Below are positions 15,149-25,502 of a stretch of DNA of 64,000 nucleotides, piece after piece. The stretch lies in the NCBI RefSeq assembly GCF_000799165.1, contig NZ_JUGF01000001.1, forward strand, positions 806,001 to 870,000, written 5' to 3'. Position 1 is the first letter of the stretch; each line of letters starts with the position of its first letter. Made by a program: the position numbers and the translations under genes. This stretch comes from Methylotenera versatilis 7. Lineage in GTDB: Bacteria > Pseudomonadota > Gammaproteobacteria > Burkholderiales > Methylophilaceae. The notes under the pieces were generated by a model. The model ran no database searches. It was given only the letters and a program-made list of their open reading frames with translations, and had not been told where the DNA came from.

Positions 15149-17854
15149 ATGTCCGAATTAACCCAACACTTAATATTATGCGCGACAGCACGCTTAAGCC
15201 GTGGCTTGCAACTGCATTACCAACGACAATTATCGCTTAAGCAAACTCAATGGCAAACGCCACAAATCATGACTTTGCAACAATGGTTAAGCCAATTGAT
15301 GCAACAGGGCATTTTGGCCGGTGAAGTAAATATACAAAGTTTCCCTGTCATCCACTTAAATACAACGACAGAAAAAATGCTGTGGCAACAGACGATTCAA
15401 AGTTGTATACAAAAACACGAGTTAGCGGATTTGTTTGATATTGCCAGCTTAGCTGATGCGGCAATGGAAGCGAATCAATTACTGATTGAATGGCAAGTGA
15501 ACGATGCCGATTTAAACGATTACTTTCAATCAGTGGAAACGCGGCAGTTTTTGCGTTGGCGACAAGCATTTCATGCTTTGTGCGCACATAACAAAGCGCT
15601 TGAATCTGCGCGCCTGTTAGCATTACAAGTGGATTTTTTAACCAATACGACTATGCAATTGCCTCAAGCAATTGAATTGGCTGGCTTTGATCGTATTACG
15701 CCGCTGGAACAACAGTTAATCAACAACCTAAACGCAAAAAACGTCAAAATAAATTTTATGCATCATCAGCAAAATGCTCAAAATATCCAGCAGATTGCCT
15801 GTGATGATATTGATGCAGAATGTCGTGCTGCGGTGGCTTGGGCAAAAGCATCATTAACGCAGAATCCGCAGGCAAATTTAGCCATTATCACGCCAGTATT
15901 AGGCAACATCCGCACCAAACTGGCTGATTTATTAGACGATACCTTTCATCCCGAAACCTTGCACCCAAGTTTGTATGAAGCGCCGCGCATCATGGATTTT
16001 TCCATTGGCGCGCCATTAAGTGAGCATGCCATGATTGCCACCGCCCTGCGTTTATTGCGCTTGGCAAGCAGTGGTCAGAATTCGTCACAAGCAGACTTAA
16101 GCGCACTACTGCTAGATGTTTATTGGGGCACTGAAACCGAATCAGATGCACGTAGTTTGCTGGATGCGCAAATGCGCAAAAAACTTACGCGCAACGTTAA
16201 CTTACAAACATTAATGCTTTTAGCGCAAAAAGCTAGCGATGATGCATTGCCGCAGTTTTTAACCCATTTAAATACGCTACAAAACGCGCAAACTCAGTGG
16301 CGCGGCAAAAATAAACCCGCTTATTGGGCAACACAATTTAGCCAGTTATTAAGCAATGTCAATTGGGCAAACCCAAGCGGTTTAAGCAGTTATGAATATC
16401 AGGCACAACAATCGTGGCTAAAGGCTTTACAGAGCTTGAGTGAACTAGATACCTTGATTGGCGTAATCTCGGCAATAGATGCGCTGAGCAAACTGAATCA
16501 AATATGCAGCGCCAGTATGTTTTTACCCGAAACCGTCGGCAACCCGCGTTTACAACTATTGGGCATGTTAGAAAGCAGTGCAATACCGTTGAATGGCGTA
16601 TGGATATTAGGTATGAACGATCAGCACTGGCCGTCGCCAGCAAGACCAAACGCACTATTGCCGGTTAAACTGCAGCGCGATTTAAACATGCCGAATGCCG
16701 ATACGGATATTCAGGCCGCGTTTGCGCAAAAAGTACAGCAGCGCTTATTAACCAGCGCCAATAAAATTGTATTTTCATGGGCACGCAAAGAAGCCGACCG
16801 TGAATTGCGCGCTTCACCCTTATTAAGCCAATTGCCTGTTGGCGATGTTACTGCAACCGTCAGCACCATTGCAGAAACACTCAGCGCAAATGTTTCTCAC
16901 GAATCAAACACCGAGTTAATCAATGACTACATGGCACCAGCGATTACTTCTGCAGAAAGACTGCGCGGCGGCAGTGCTTTATTTGAAGCGCAAGCCATCT
17001 GCCCTGCCTGGGCTTTTTATCAATACAGGCTAGGTGCAAAATCTTTGGAAAGCCCAACTGACGGATTAGATAGCCTTGCCCGCGGCAATTTAACCCATGC
17101 TGTATTACAAGCGTTCTGGCTCGATTGCAAAAGCGCAGCCAATCTTAAATCGCTGTCCGACTCGCAACTTGAAACTGCTATAAAAACCGCCATTGATGCC
17201 GCTTTTAAAGACACGCGTAATATTGAAAATATCCCTAAACAAATTCTGCAAATTGAGCAGCAACGCTTACAACCGTTAATTAACGTGTGGCTACAGCTTG
17301 AAAAACAACGCGCAGATTTTACCGTGCGTGCTTGCGAAGCAGAGCATACTTTAGTCATAGAAGACTTGGAAATCACCTTACGCATTGACCGCATTGATGC
17401 ATTAACTGACGGCAGCCTGGTGATTATTGATTACAAAACCGGCAGCAGCAAACCTAGCCATAGCAGTTGGGCGGATGAACGCATCACCAAACCGCAAATT
17501 CCATTATATGCAGCCTTGGTGCTGAAGGAAGAGCAAGTCGTTGCCGCCTGTTTTGCCAAAGTAGATATGCTAGAAAGTCAATTTAGCGGCGTGGCAGAAA
17601 ATGATGCTCTACCCAACATTAAGCCATTTTCTGATTTAAAAAACGGTTCTGTTTTTAAAGATTTTGCTGATTTTGAAGCGTTAATCGCGCACTGGCAGCA
17701 AAGCTTAACGGCAATTGCGCATGAAATTAAAACCGGTGTGGCTAATGTGCGATTCGAGAATGAAACAGATTTACTGTATTGCGATGTAAAACCACTACTG
17801 CGCTTGCCAGAGCGTGCATTGCAATTTGAACAACAAGCATCTTTGCAAAAATAA
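15149..17854 (+). CDS. PD-(D/E)XK nuclease, AddB-like partner of the adjacent helicase
   Basis: About 901 residues from the ATG at 15149; an in-frame ATG at 15089 adds 20 residues that look non-conserved. The N-terminal two thirds resemble the inactive-helicase fold of AddB-type proteins, with no Walker A. The C-terminal third is a RecB-like nuclease: LRIDRID, then IIDYKTGSS, then QIPLYAALV (Asp, Asp-x-Lys and Gln-Tyr motifs). This is the family called probable DNA repair protein that sits beside a UvrD-like helicase in proteobacteria. I see one Cys before the nuclease core (ICPAW) and one after it (LLYCDVKP), so the four-Cys iron-sulphur staple of AddB seems absent. Likely role: end processing of double-strand breaks. 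Confidence 0.82.
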   Translation: MSELTQHLILCATARLSRGLQLHYQRQLSLKQTQWQTPQIMTLQQWLSQLMQQGILAGEVNIQSFPVIHLNTTTEKMLWQQTIQSCIQKHELADLFDIASLADAAMEANQLLIEWQVNDADLNDYFQSVETRQFLRWRQAFHALCAHNKALESARLLALQVDFLTNTTMQLPQAIELAGFDRITPLEQQLINNLNAKNVKINFMHHQQNAQNIQQIACDDIDAECRAAVAWAKASLTQNPQANLAIITPVLGNIRTKLADLLDDTFHPETLHPSLYEAPRIMDFSIGAPLSEHAMIATALRLLRLASSGQNSSQADLSALLLDVYWGTETESDARSLLDAQMRKKLTRNVNLQTLMLLAQKASDDALPQFLTHLNTLQNAQTQWRGKNKPAYWATQFSQLLSNVNWANPSGLSSYEYQAQQSWLKALQSLSELDTLIGVISAIDALSKLNQICSASMFLPETVGNPRLQLLGMLESSAIPLNGVWILGMNDQHWPSPARPNALLPVKLQRDLNMPNADTDIQAAFAQKVQQRLLTSANKIVFSWARKEADRELRASPLLSQLPVGDVTATVSTIAETLSANVSHESNTELINDYMAPAITSAERLRGGSALFEAQAICPAWAFYQYRLGAKSLESPTDGLDSLARGNLTHAVLQAFWLDCKSAANLKSLSDSQLETAIKTAIDAAFKDTRNIENIPKQILQIEQQRLQPLINVWLQLEKQRADFTVRACEAEHTLVIEDLEITLRIDRIDALTDGSLVIIDYKTGSSKPSHSSWADERITKPQIPLYAALVLKEEQVVAACFAKVDMLESQFSGVAENDALPNIKPFSDLKNGSVFKDFADFEALIAHWQQSLTAIAHEIKTGVANVRFENETDLLYCDVKPLLRLPERALQFEQQASLQK

Positions 17855-17887
17855 ACCCATAAAAATAACACTTACAAAATAAAAACC

Positions 17888-20800
17888 ATGAATAACGCAC
17901 TGATTCAATTAGATAGTGAAAACCGCCAACGCGCACTGGCGCTGGAAAATTTCATTGTCGAGGCGCCAGCCGGTGCAGGTAAAACAGAGCTGCTGACACA
18001 ACGTTATTTAAAATTGCTCGCCACGGTTGAAGCGCCGGAAGAAATCATCGCGCTGACATTTACCAATAAAGCCGCTACCGAAATGCGCAACCGCATTTTA
18101 ATGTCGCTGGAAGCGGCAGAAAATAATATTTTTGTTGATGCGCCGCACAAACAGGTAACACGTGATTTAGCCAATGCAGCATTGGCACATGCAAAAAACC
18201 TTGGCTGGCAATTACTCTCGCAACCAGCGCGGCTACGCATTCAAACCATGGATGCATTGTGCAGTAGCTTGGCACGGCAAATGCCATTATTAAGCCGATT
18301 TGGCGGTCAACCTGTGGTTAGCACAGATGCTAATGCACATTATCAAACCGCAGCCCAGCAAGCATTGGCGCATATTGCGAATGAAGATAGCGGCAATGAA
18401 ACTAGCATCAATGAACCTGTAAGCACCGCATTACGGTTTATGCAAAACGATATCGAAAAACTCACTGAGTTATTAGCGGATATGCTGGCAAAACGCGACC
18501 AATGGCTGCCACTGATTAGTGAGCATTCCAATATTACCGTGGATGAAATTGCTGATGGCGTAGCAAATGCGCTGCAAGAACTAATAGAACAGCGACTTGC
18601 GTTGACGTTTAAAGTCATTCCAGCAAATATTCAATCTCAGTTAATGCCTATCGTGCGTTTTTCTGCCAGCAATTTAGAAGCAAACCATGCTTTGCAAATG
18701 CTAGCCGATTGGCAAATACCACTCACCGCAAGTGTGGATGATTTAGCTACTTGGCAAATATTGGCAGATTTTTTACTGACAAACGAAGGCACTTTTAGAA
18801 AGCAGTTAAATAAAAATATTGGCTTCCCTGCCAAAGATAAAAATCATCCCGAATATGATGAGTTTAAACAACAGCTCTTGCAGGTCACTGATTTAATCTC
18901 TAGCCCACAGGCTTTAGATGCAGCCCGCAAATTACCCAATTTGAATTTGGATTTAATAAGCCAGGATTGCGTGATTGTGAAAGCTTTTGCGCAATTGCTG
19001 CAATTGGCAACTGCGCATTTATGGACAACATTTCAGACCGCTAACGAAGTTGATTTTGTGCAGATTGCACAATCCGCCAGCTACGCGCTGGAAAACGAAA
19101 GTGGTGCGACAGATTTAGCACTCAAGCTGGACTATAAAATCTCCCATTTATTAGTAGATGAGTTTCAAGATACCAGCCCGACACAAATGCGTTTGATTGA
19201 GCAGTTAACATTAGGCTGGCAGCCAGATGATGGCCGCACGTTATTTTGTGTGGGTGATCCCATGCAATCGATTTATCGCTTTCGCAAAGCAGACGTAAGC
19301 TTATTTTTAACCGCCAGTGAATCTGGTATTGGGCAATTGCCGCTTACGCCACTCAAACTCACTCGCAATAACCGCAGCCATCCGCAAGTAGTGGATTGGA
19401 TTAACAGCACTTTTAAATCGGTTTTTCCTGCGGCGGACAACATCACGCAAGCCGCCATTAGCTATCGCACCTTTATTGCCACCAAAGACGCGATTGCAGA
19501 TGAAGGTGTGACGGTGCATTCACTGGTGCTGAGCGATGAAGAAAGTGAGCAAGCAAAACTGCTGGAAGCGCGCCACGTGGCGGATTTAATCACCGTAGAA
19601 CAGCAAAGTAATCCTGAAAACAAGATTGTGGTTTTAGTGCGTTCGCGTAATCATCTAAATGAATTGGTTTCTGTGATTCGCCGCGATTATCCGCACATCA
19701 GCTTTCAGGCCGTAGAAATTGAAGGCTTAAGTGACAGACAAACGGTTTTAGATGCGCTTTCACTCACGCGGGCGATGCTGCACCACGCCGACCGCGTGCA
19801 TTGGTTGAATATTCTGCGTGCGCCTTGGTGCGGGCTGATACTGGCAGATTTGCATGCACTGGCGCATGACAATCATTTTGCGACAATCTGGCAATTGATG
19901 CAGGATGAAGATCGGTTACAAAAATTAAGCGTAGACGGCCAGCAACGCTTGCGACATGTGCGCGATATTTTGAGCGAAGCATTCAAACATCAAGGCCGTA
20001 TGCCTTTGCGGCGCTGGCTGGAAAGCACATGGCTTAAATTGGGCGGTGCCAGCACGTTAATCAACGCTGGTGATAATCGCGATATTCAGGCATTTTTTGA
20101 TTTAGTGGAAAAAACCGCACGTGGCTTTGTGCTGGATTTTAACCAGCTAGATACCGCCATGTCGAAACTCTACGCCCAGCCTGATATTGCGGCAACTGAT
20201 CAGTTACAGTTTTTAACCATTCACGCATCCAAAGGCTTAGAGTTCGATACGGTCATTTTGCCTGCGCTTAACCGCAAACCGCCTAACCCTGATAGCCCGA
20301 TGATGTTGTGGGAAGATGTGCCGGCGGGTAATCATCGGCAACTATTAGCAGCACCAGTGGCAAAAAGAATCAAAGGCAAAGCCAGCACTTATGATTTTTT
20401 AAAAGCCTTGGAAACTGAGCGTGCAGATAACGAAACAGCGCGCCTTTTGTATGTAGCTGCCACACGCAGCATTAAAAAATTGCACTTGGTTGCTGTCGTT
20501 AAACAGAATCAAAATGGCGAACTAAAACCAGTTTCCAAATCATTATTGTCATTACTTTGGCCAACGATTGAAATGCAATTTTTAGCCGCAACACCATTGA
20601 TCATAACGGCAGAATCCACATTGCGGCTGCAGGATTTTACGCCGCAACTGATGCGTTTAAAAACACCATGCGTGCCGACTTTGTTGAGTAACTCAACTGC
20701 AAAAACAATTACTTACTCAGTTAATAACGTTAACACACCTGCTGAACCGCAAGCATTATTGAATATTGCCGCCGATGCAGGCACGTTGACACATCTATAT

Positions 20801-21286
20801 ATGGAGATGATTGCCAATAGCGATTTAACGGCATGGCCAGAAAGCCGTATTCGAGCTTGTTCGCGGGCCATGCAATATTGGTTACTGCAAAAAGGTCATG
20901 CCGAAAATACTGTGCAAACGTATGTGAATATGGTTATAGATGCCTTAATTAACACCGTCAATAGCGCCGATTGCGCGTGGCTAATGCAAGCAAGAGAAAG
21001 TCGTCAAACCGAATTGAGCATAACAGCAATTGATGCACAGGGCGAAGCGCAAGAGCATCGATTAGACCTGACATTTATTGAGGCAGATAAATTGACCAAC
21101 GCGCCGACGCGCTGGATTGTGGACTACAAGCTGACGTTTTCTGATGATGCAGACTTAACGTTGGATTTAGCGGCAGAACAACACCACTCACAGTTATCGC
21201 GCTATGCCGACTTGTTTAAAAATGAAGGTTTACCAATTCAAACCGCAGTGTATTTTTTAGCGCATGGCAAGCTGGTTTTACTTTAA
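17888..21286 (+). CDS. UvrD/RecB-type (AddA-like) helicase-nuclease
   Basis: 1132 residues. Superfamily 1A helicase motifs in order: Walker A EAPAGAGKTELLTQRY, ALTFTNKAATEM, Walker B LLVDEFQDTSPTQ, GDPMQSIYRFRKADV, LTIHASKGLEFDTVILPAL and YVAATRSIKKLHL. The C-terminus holds a second nuclease-like core: HRLDLTFI, WIVDYKL, then HSQLSRYADLF. It starts 33 nt after the AddB-like gene. Together they look like an AddAB-style two-subunit machine for resecting double-strand breaks. Both subunits keep a nuclease signature, as in AddAB and unlike RecBCD. Confidence 0.88.
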   Translation: MNNALIQLDSENRQRALALENFIVEAPAGAGKTELLTQRYLKLLATVEAPEEIIALTFTNKAATEMRNRILMSLEAAENNIFVDAPHKQVTRDLANAALAHAKNLGWQLLSQPARLRIQTMDALCSSLARQMPLLSRFGGQPVVSTDANAHYQTAAQQALAHIANEDSGNETSINEPVSTALRFMQNDIEKLTELLADMLAKRDQWLPLISEHSNITVDEIADGVANALQELIEQRLALTFKVIPANIQSQLMPIVRFSASNLEANHALQMLADWQIPLTASVDDLATWQILADFLLTNEGTFRKQLNKNIGFPAKDKNHPEYDEFKQQLLQVTDLISSPQALDAARKLPNLNLDLISQDCVIVKAFAQLLQLATAHLWTTFQTANEVDFVQIAQSASYALENESGATDLALKLDYKISHLLVDEFQDTSPTQMRLIEQLTLGWQPDDGRTLFCVGDPMQSIYRFRKADVSLFLTASESGIGQLPLTPLKLTRNNRSHPQVVDWINSTFKSVFPAADNITQAAISYRTFIATKDAIADEGVTVHSLVLSDEESEQAKLLEARHVADLITVEQQSNPENKIVVLVRSRNHLNELVSVIRRDYPHISFQAVEIEGLSDRQTVLDALSLTRAMLHHADRVHWLNILRAPWCGLILADLHALAHDNHFATIWQLMQDEDRLQKLSVDGQQRLRHVRDILSEAFKHQGRMPLRRWLESTWLKLGGASTLINAGDNRDIQAFFDLVEKTARGFVLDFNQLDTAMSKLYAQPDIAATDQLQFLTIHASKGLEFDTVILPALNRKPPNPDSPMMLWEDVPAGNHRQLLAAPVAKRIKGKASTYDFLKALETERADNETARLLYVAATRSIKKLHLVAVVKQNQNGELKPVSKSLLSLLWPTIEMQFLAATPLIITAESTLRLQDFTPQLMRLKTPCVPTLLSNSTAKTITYSVNNVNTPAEPQALLNIAADAGTLTHLYMEMIANSDLTAWPESRIRACSRAMQYWLLQKGHAENTVQTYVNMVIDALINTVNSADCAWLMQARESRQTELSITAIDAQGEAQEHRLDLTFIEADKLTNAPTRWIVDYKLTFSDDADLTLDLAAEQHHSQLSRYADLFKNEGLPIQTAVYFLAHGKLVLL

Positions 21287-21336
21287 ATTAGCTTTGCTCT
21301 AATTAGTTTTAGGTTAAGAAAACTGTTTAGCCCAAA

Positions 21337-21948
21337 CTACTCCTGCTTAAAATGGTGCCAGACATACCAAGCCAAAAACGCTAATCCGCCGGCAATAATC
21401 ACATAATGCAGTTGGTGAAAATAGACTTCCAAGTCTTCCCAATGCTCGCCAGCTTTCATACCGATGTAGCCCAACACTCCACACCAGATAAATGAGCCAA
21501 AAAACGTATAAACAATAAAACGTGTCATATTCATGCGTGCTACGCCAGCAGGAAAGGCAATAAACGTGCGTACGCCCGGCAATAAGCGTGCGATAAAAAT
21601 AATGATTTCACCATGCTGTGCAAACCATCTGTCCGCCATATCTAAATCTTTTTTGCTAATCAGCACGTATTTACCGTATTTCTCTGCCAATGGCCTGCCG
21701 CCAAACATGCCCAAATAATAGGCTGGAATCGAACCAATCACACAACCAATCGCACCCGCCATTGCAATGCCAAACAATGTCATCTCACCCTTGCTCACCA
21801 AAAATCCTGCAAACGGCATAATGATTTCGCTAGGCAATGGAATACAGGCAGATTCAATCGCCATCAGCAGCACAACACCGCCATAACCCATGCTGGATAT
21901 AACGCCAATAATCCAGGTTGCTACAGCAGCGATTAGTTTTTCCAACAT
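21337..21948 (-). CDS. DedA-family inner-membrane protein
   Basis: 203 residues with about four to five membrane segments. DedA hallmarks are present: AIESACIPLPSEIIMPFAGF, and FIARLLPGVRTFIAFPAG with the key arginine. DedA proteins are flippase-like transporters of undecaprenyl phosphate or phospholipids. It lies 14 nt after mfd with its RBS (AGGAAAG) at the mfd end, so it is probably co-transcribed. Which DedA paralogue it is cannot be said. Confidence 0.9.
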   Translation of the reverse strand: MLEKLIAAVATWIIGVISSMGYGGVVLLMAIESACIPLPSEIIMPFAGFLVSKGEMTLFGIAMAGAIGCVIGSIPAYYLGMFGGRPLAEKYGKYVLISKKDLDMADRWFAQHGEIIIFIARLLPGVRTFIAFPAGVARMNMTRFIVYTFFGSFIWCGVLGYIGMKAGEHWEDLEVYFHQLHYVIIAGGLAFLAWYVWHHFKQE

Positions 21949-21962
21949 ATTACTTTCCTAAC

Positions 21963-24900
21963 TTATGCAAACTCTTTTAATAGCGTTTTAACAAATTCCG
22001 CACGATGTGCCACATTACCCAATTGTACGGTCACGCGTAATTTATCTGGCCCATTCATACGGCAGCGGCGATCACGTTGTAATAAATCGATTAATTTTAC
22101 TGGGTCGACTTCGGTACTTTGTGCAAAATGTAATTGAATAGCGCTATCGCTAGCGTCAATCTTATTAATGCCTAACGGTTTTGCCGCGATGCGTAACCGA
22201 TGGCATGCCATTAATGCCTCGCCTTGCTCTGGCAGCAAACCAAATCGGTCAATTAACTCTTCTTGCAGGCTATCTAAATCATCATCATTATTAGCGTTGG
22301 CAAGGCGTTTATAAATCACCAGACGCTCATGCACGTCAGGGCAATAAGCATTGGTTAACAAGGCTGGTACATGCAGATTGATTTCTGTCGTCACGCCCAG
22401 TGGCGCGTTTAAATCGGGCTCTTTGCCTGCTTTGAGTTGCTTAACCGCATGATTCAGCATATCTGAATACAAACTAAAACCAATCTCTTGCATCTCGCCA
22501 CTTTGACTATCACCTAACAACTCACCTGCGCCGCGAATCTCCAGATCATGCATCGCCAGATGAAAACCTGCGCCCAAGTCTTCCAGTAACTGAATCGCAT
22601 CTAAGCGTTTTTGCGCTTGCGGTGTGATTTTGCGATGTTCATCAGTCAGCAAATACGCATAAGCCTGGTGATGACTGCGCCCTACACGACCGCGCAACTG
22701 GTGTAATTGCGCCAAGCCGAACATATCGGCATGATTCATGATAATGGTGTTGGCGGTAGGTACGTCAATACCTGTTTCAATAATGGTGGTACACAACAGA
22801 ATATTGCTGCGTTGCTGATAAAAATCGCGCATGACATGTTCTAGCTCACGTTCACGTAGCTGGCCGTGTGCAATCGAAATTCGTGCTTCTGGCAGTATTT
22901 TTTCCAGCTTTTCTTTTTGCACAAAAATGGTATCCACCTCATTATGCAAAAAATAAACCTGCCCGCCGCGCTTAAATTCGCGCATCACCGCTTCACGAAT
23001 AATGCCGTCGGAATAATAGGTATGGAAGGTTTTGATGCTTAAGCGTTTTTGCGGCGGCGTAGCAATCACGCTAAATTCGCGCAAGCCTTCCATCGCCATA
23101 CTCAATGTGCGCGGAATTGGGGTTGCAGTAAGCGTTAAGATATCCACTTCCGCACGCAAAGCTTTTAGCTGTTCTTTCTGGCGCACGCCAAATCGATGTT
23201 CTTCATCCAGAATCGCCAAGCCTAAATTTTTGAATATCACATCTTTTTGAATCAGGCGATGCGTGCCGATAATAATATCCACCTTGCCCTCAGCCAAATC
23301 AGCTAAAGCTTGCTTTTGTTCTTTGGCAGTTCTGAAGCGTGAGATTTCGGCAATTTTAATCGGCCATTCTGCAAAACGATCACAGAAATTCTGGTAATGC
23401 TGTTCTGCCAATAAAGTCGTCGGCACCAGCACGGCAACCTGCCTGCCACCCATTACTGCTACAAAAGCCGCGCGTAACGCGACTTCTGTTTTACCAAAGC
23501 CCACATCGCCACACACCAGCCTATCCATTGGGCGGCCAGATTGCATATCCTTGATTACATTTTCAATCGCTTCCAGCTGGTCTGGCGTTTCTTCAAACGG
23601 AAAGCCTTCACAAAACGCTTCATAATCTTTTAGACTTAAGGTAAAAGCATGGCCGCGTCGTGCTGCGCGTTGCGCGTATAGATTCAATAACTCTGCTGCT
23701 GTATCGCGAATTTGTTTGAGCGCTTTTTTCTTGGCTTTTTCCCACTGACCAGAGCCTAAACGGTGCAATGGTGCGCTTTCCGGCGGCCCACCAGAATAAC
23801 GAGAAATCAGGAATAATTGCGAAACGGGCACATATAATTTATCGTCACCAAAGTATTCCAATAGCAAAAATTCGGTTTCGCCTTCGCCAAAATCCAGATT
23901 CATCAGGCCTTTATATCGCCCTACGCCATGCTGTTCATGCACCACTGGGTCGTCCATACGCAGCTCGGATAAGTCTTTAAGCATGCCTTCTGTATTGCGC
24001 GCTTTTTCTTTTTCTCTCCTACGTTGCTGGCGTACGGTGCCTGAATACAATTCTGATTCAGTGATGACAATGACATCATCATAAAAACCATTATGCAAAG
24101 GTGAAACACCCAACATGATCGGCGCATCACTAGTGTGAAAATCTGCCCATGTTTCGCCAGTGGGCATGTGAATGCCATGTTCTGCAAACAGCTGCAGTAT
24201 GGTTTCGCGGCGACCTAAACTTTCAGCGGTGATTAAAATACGTTTCTTTTTGGCTTTGATAAAAGCCTGCAATTTATGCAAAGGCTGTTCGGCACGGCGT
24301 TCAATATCCAAAGCTGGTAATGGATTTTTGGCTTCATGCGTCAGCGTTAAAACAGAGTAATTCTGTGTCTGTGCAAAGAAATCGTCGGTTTTAATCAGCA
24401 AAACTTCCGGTTTTAAAATCGGTCGTTCTGGGTCATGCGCTAGCAAACGATATCTGGAATTTGCTTCCGTCCAAAACTGCTGCGCAGCCTTGTCACAATT
24501 GCCATGCAAACAGAGCGTGGTATTTTCTGGCAAGTAGTCCAGAAAATTAGAAGTTTCTTCAAAAAAAAGTGGCAAATACCATTCAATACCACCGCTGGCA
24601 ATACCTTTACTCACATTTTTGTAGATGGTCGCGCGTTGCGGATCACCTTCAAACTGCTCTCTAAAATTGCTTCTGAAAGTTGCGATACCTTTGTCATCCA
24701 AAGGAAATTCACGTGCAGGTAACAATCTGATTTCTGGCACTGGATACAAACTGCGCTGCGTATCCACATCAAATGTACGGATGGTTTCAATCTCATCATC
24801 AAACAAATCAATGCGATACGGCAACACACTGCCCATGGGGAATAAATCGACCAACCCGCCACGCACGCTGAATTCTCCGGGGGAAATCACTTGACTGACA

Positions 24901-25364
24901 TGGTGATAGCCCGCTTGCGCACATTGATGGCGCAACGCTTCCAGATTCAGCTTCTGGCCTTTTTTGAGCATAAAGCTATGCCCAGCCAAATAGGCTACTG
25001 CGGGCAAACGAATCAGCGCGGTGGCAATCGGTACCAAAATCACATCACATTGGTTTTGGCTAATTTGGTACAAAGTAGCCAAGCGTTCTGAAATCAAATC
25101 TGGATGCGGCGAAAACACATCGTAAGGCAGTGTTTCCCAGTCCGGCAGCAGATGCACGCTTAACTCTGGTGCAAAGTATGGAATTTCTTCCAACAACCTT
25201 TGTGCTTCAAACGCATTAGACGTAATCACCACTAATGGTGATTTTTTAGCAAAAAGTGTTGTTTTTAAGCGACATGCAAGTGATGCTAGAGATAAGCTAT
25301 CTAAGCCATTGGCAGCATAAGAAAAACGACTTTTTTGACCTGACTTTGGGGGAGTTAACTGCAT
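21963..25364 (-). CDS. mfd: Mfd, transcription-repair coupling factor
   Basis: 1133 residues, close to E. coli Mfd. Domains in order: UvrB-like N-terminal region, the RNA-polymerase-interacting domain (DDPVVHEQHGVGRYKGLMNLD), the RecG-like translocase with Walker A GDVGFGKTE and the DEEH box LDEEHRFG, the QxxGRxGR motif VI (LHQLRGRVGRSHH), and the C-terminal TRCF domain. It removes stalled RNA polymerase and recruits UvrA. Start at 25364, divergent from rpiA. Confidence 0.97.
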   Translation of the reverse strand: MQLTPPKSGQKSRFSYAANGLDSLSLASLACRLKTTLFAKKSPLVVITSNAFEAQRLLEEIPYFAPELSVHLLPDWETLPYDVFSPHPDLISERLATLYQISQNQCDVILVPIATALIRLPAVAYLAGHSFMLKKGQKLNLEALRHQCAQAGYHHVSQVISPGEFSVRGGLVDLFPMGSVLPYRIDLFDDEIETIRTFDVDTQRSLYPVPEIRLLPAREFPLDDKGIATFRSNFREQFEGDPQRATIYKNVSKGIASGGIEWYLPLFFEETSNFLDYLPENTTLCLHGNCDKAAQQFWTEANSRYRLLAHDPERPILKPEVLLIKTDDFFAQTQNYSVLTLTHEAKNPLPALDIERRAEQPLHKLQAFIKAKKKRILITAESLGRRETILQLFAEHGIHMPTGETWADFHTSDAPIMLGVSPLHNGFYDDVIVITESELYSGTVRQQRRREKEKARNTEGMLKDLSELRMDDPVVHEQHGVGRYKGLMNLDFGEGETEFLLLEYFGDDKLYVPVSQLFLISRYSGGPPESAPLHRLGSGQWEKAKKKALKQIRDTAAELLNLYAQRAARRGHAFTLSLKDYEAFCEGFPFEETPDQLEAIENVIKDMQSGRPMDRLVCGDVGFGKTEVALRAAFVAVMGGRQVAVLVPTTLLAEQHYQNFCDRFAEWPIKIAEISRFRTAKEQKQALADLAEGKVDIIIGTHRLIQKDVIFKNLGLAILDEEHRFGVRQKEQLKALRAEVDILTLTATPIPRTLSMAMEGLREFSVIATPPQKRLSIKTFHTYYSDGIIREAVMREFKRGGQVYFLHNEVDTIFVQKEKLEKILPEARISIAHGQLRERELEHVMRDFYQQRSNILLCTTIIETGIDVPTANTIIMNHADMFGLAQLHQLRGRVGRSHHQAYAYLLTDEHRKITPQAQKRLDAIQLLEDLGAGFHLAMHDLEIRGAGELLGDSQSGEMQEIGFSLYSDMLNHAVKQLKAGKEPDLNAPLGVTTEINLHVPALLTNAYCPDVHERLVIYKRLANANNDDDLDSLQEELIDRFGLLPEQGEALMACHRLRIAAKPLGINKIDASDSAIQLHFAQSTEVDPVKLIDLLQRDRRCRMNGPDKLRVTVQLGNVAHRAEFVKTLLKEFA

Positions 25365-25407
25365 AAATGAACTTGAAAATGACTTGGATAATGAGGGCTT
25401 ATTACCT

Positions 25408-25450
25408 ATTATAACCTTAAGCCTGATGGTTAAATAATTTAGGTTATAAC
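25408..25450. promoter_or_regulatory. Symmetrical divergent promoter region of mfd and rpiA
   Basis: A perfect 9-bp inverted repeat TTATAACCT (25409-25417) and AGGTTATAA (25441-25449), 23 nt apart. Each arm contains a -10-like hexamer pointing outward: TATAAT on the minus strand for mfd and TATAAC on the plus strand for rpiA. No good -35 is seen on either side. Confidence 0.4.
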
Positions 25451-25502
25451 AATAAAAGAATAATTAAGTACAAATAAAAAAGTATTGAGGAGCTTCAATC
25501 AA

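Noticed and set aside
16359-17871. Minus-strand frames inside the nuclease gene
   Set aside because: Cys/Ser-rich reading of the antisense strand with no start site or homology I can recognise.
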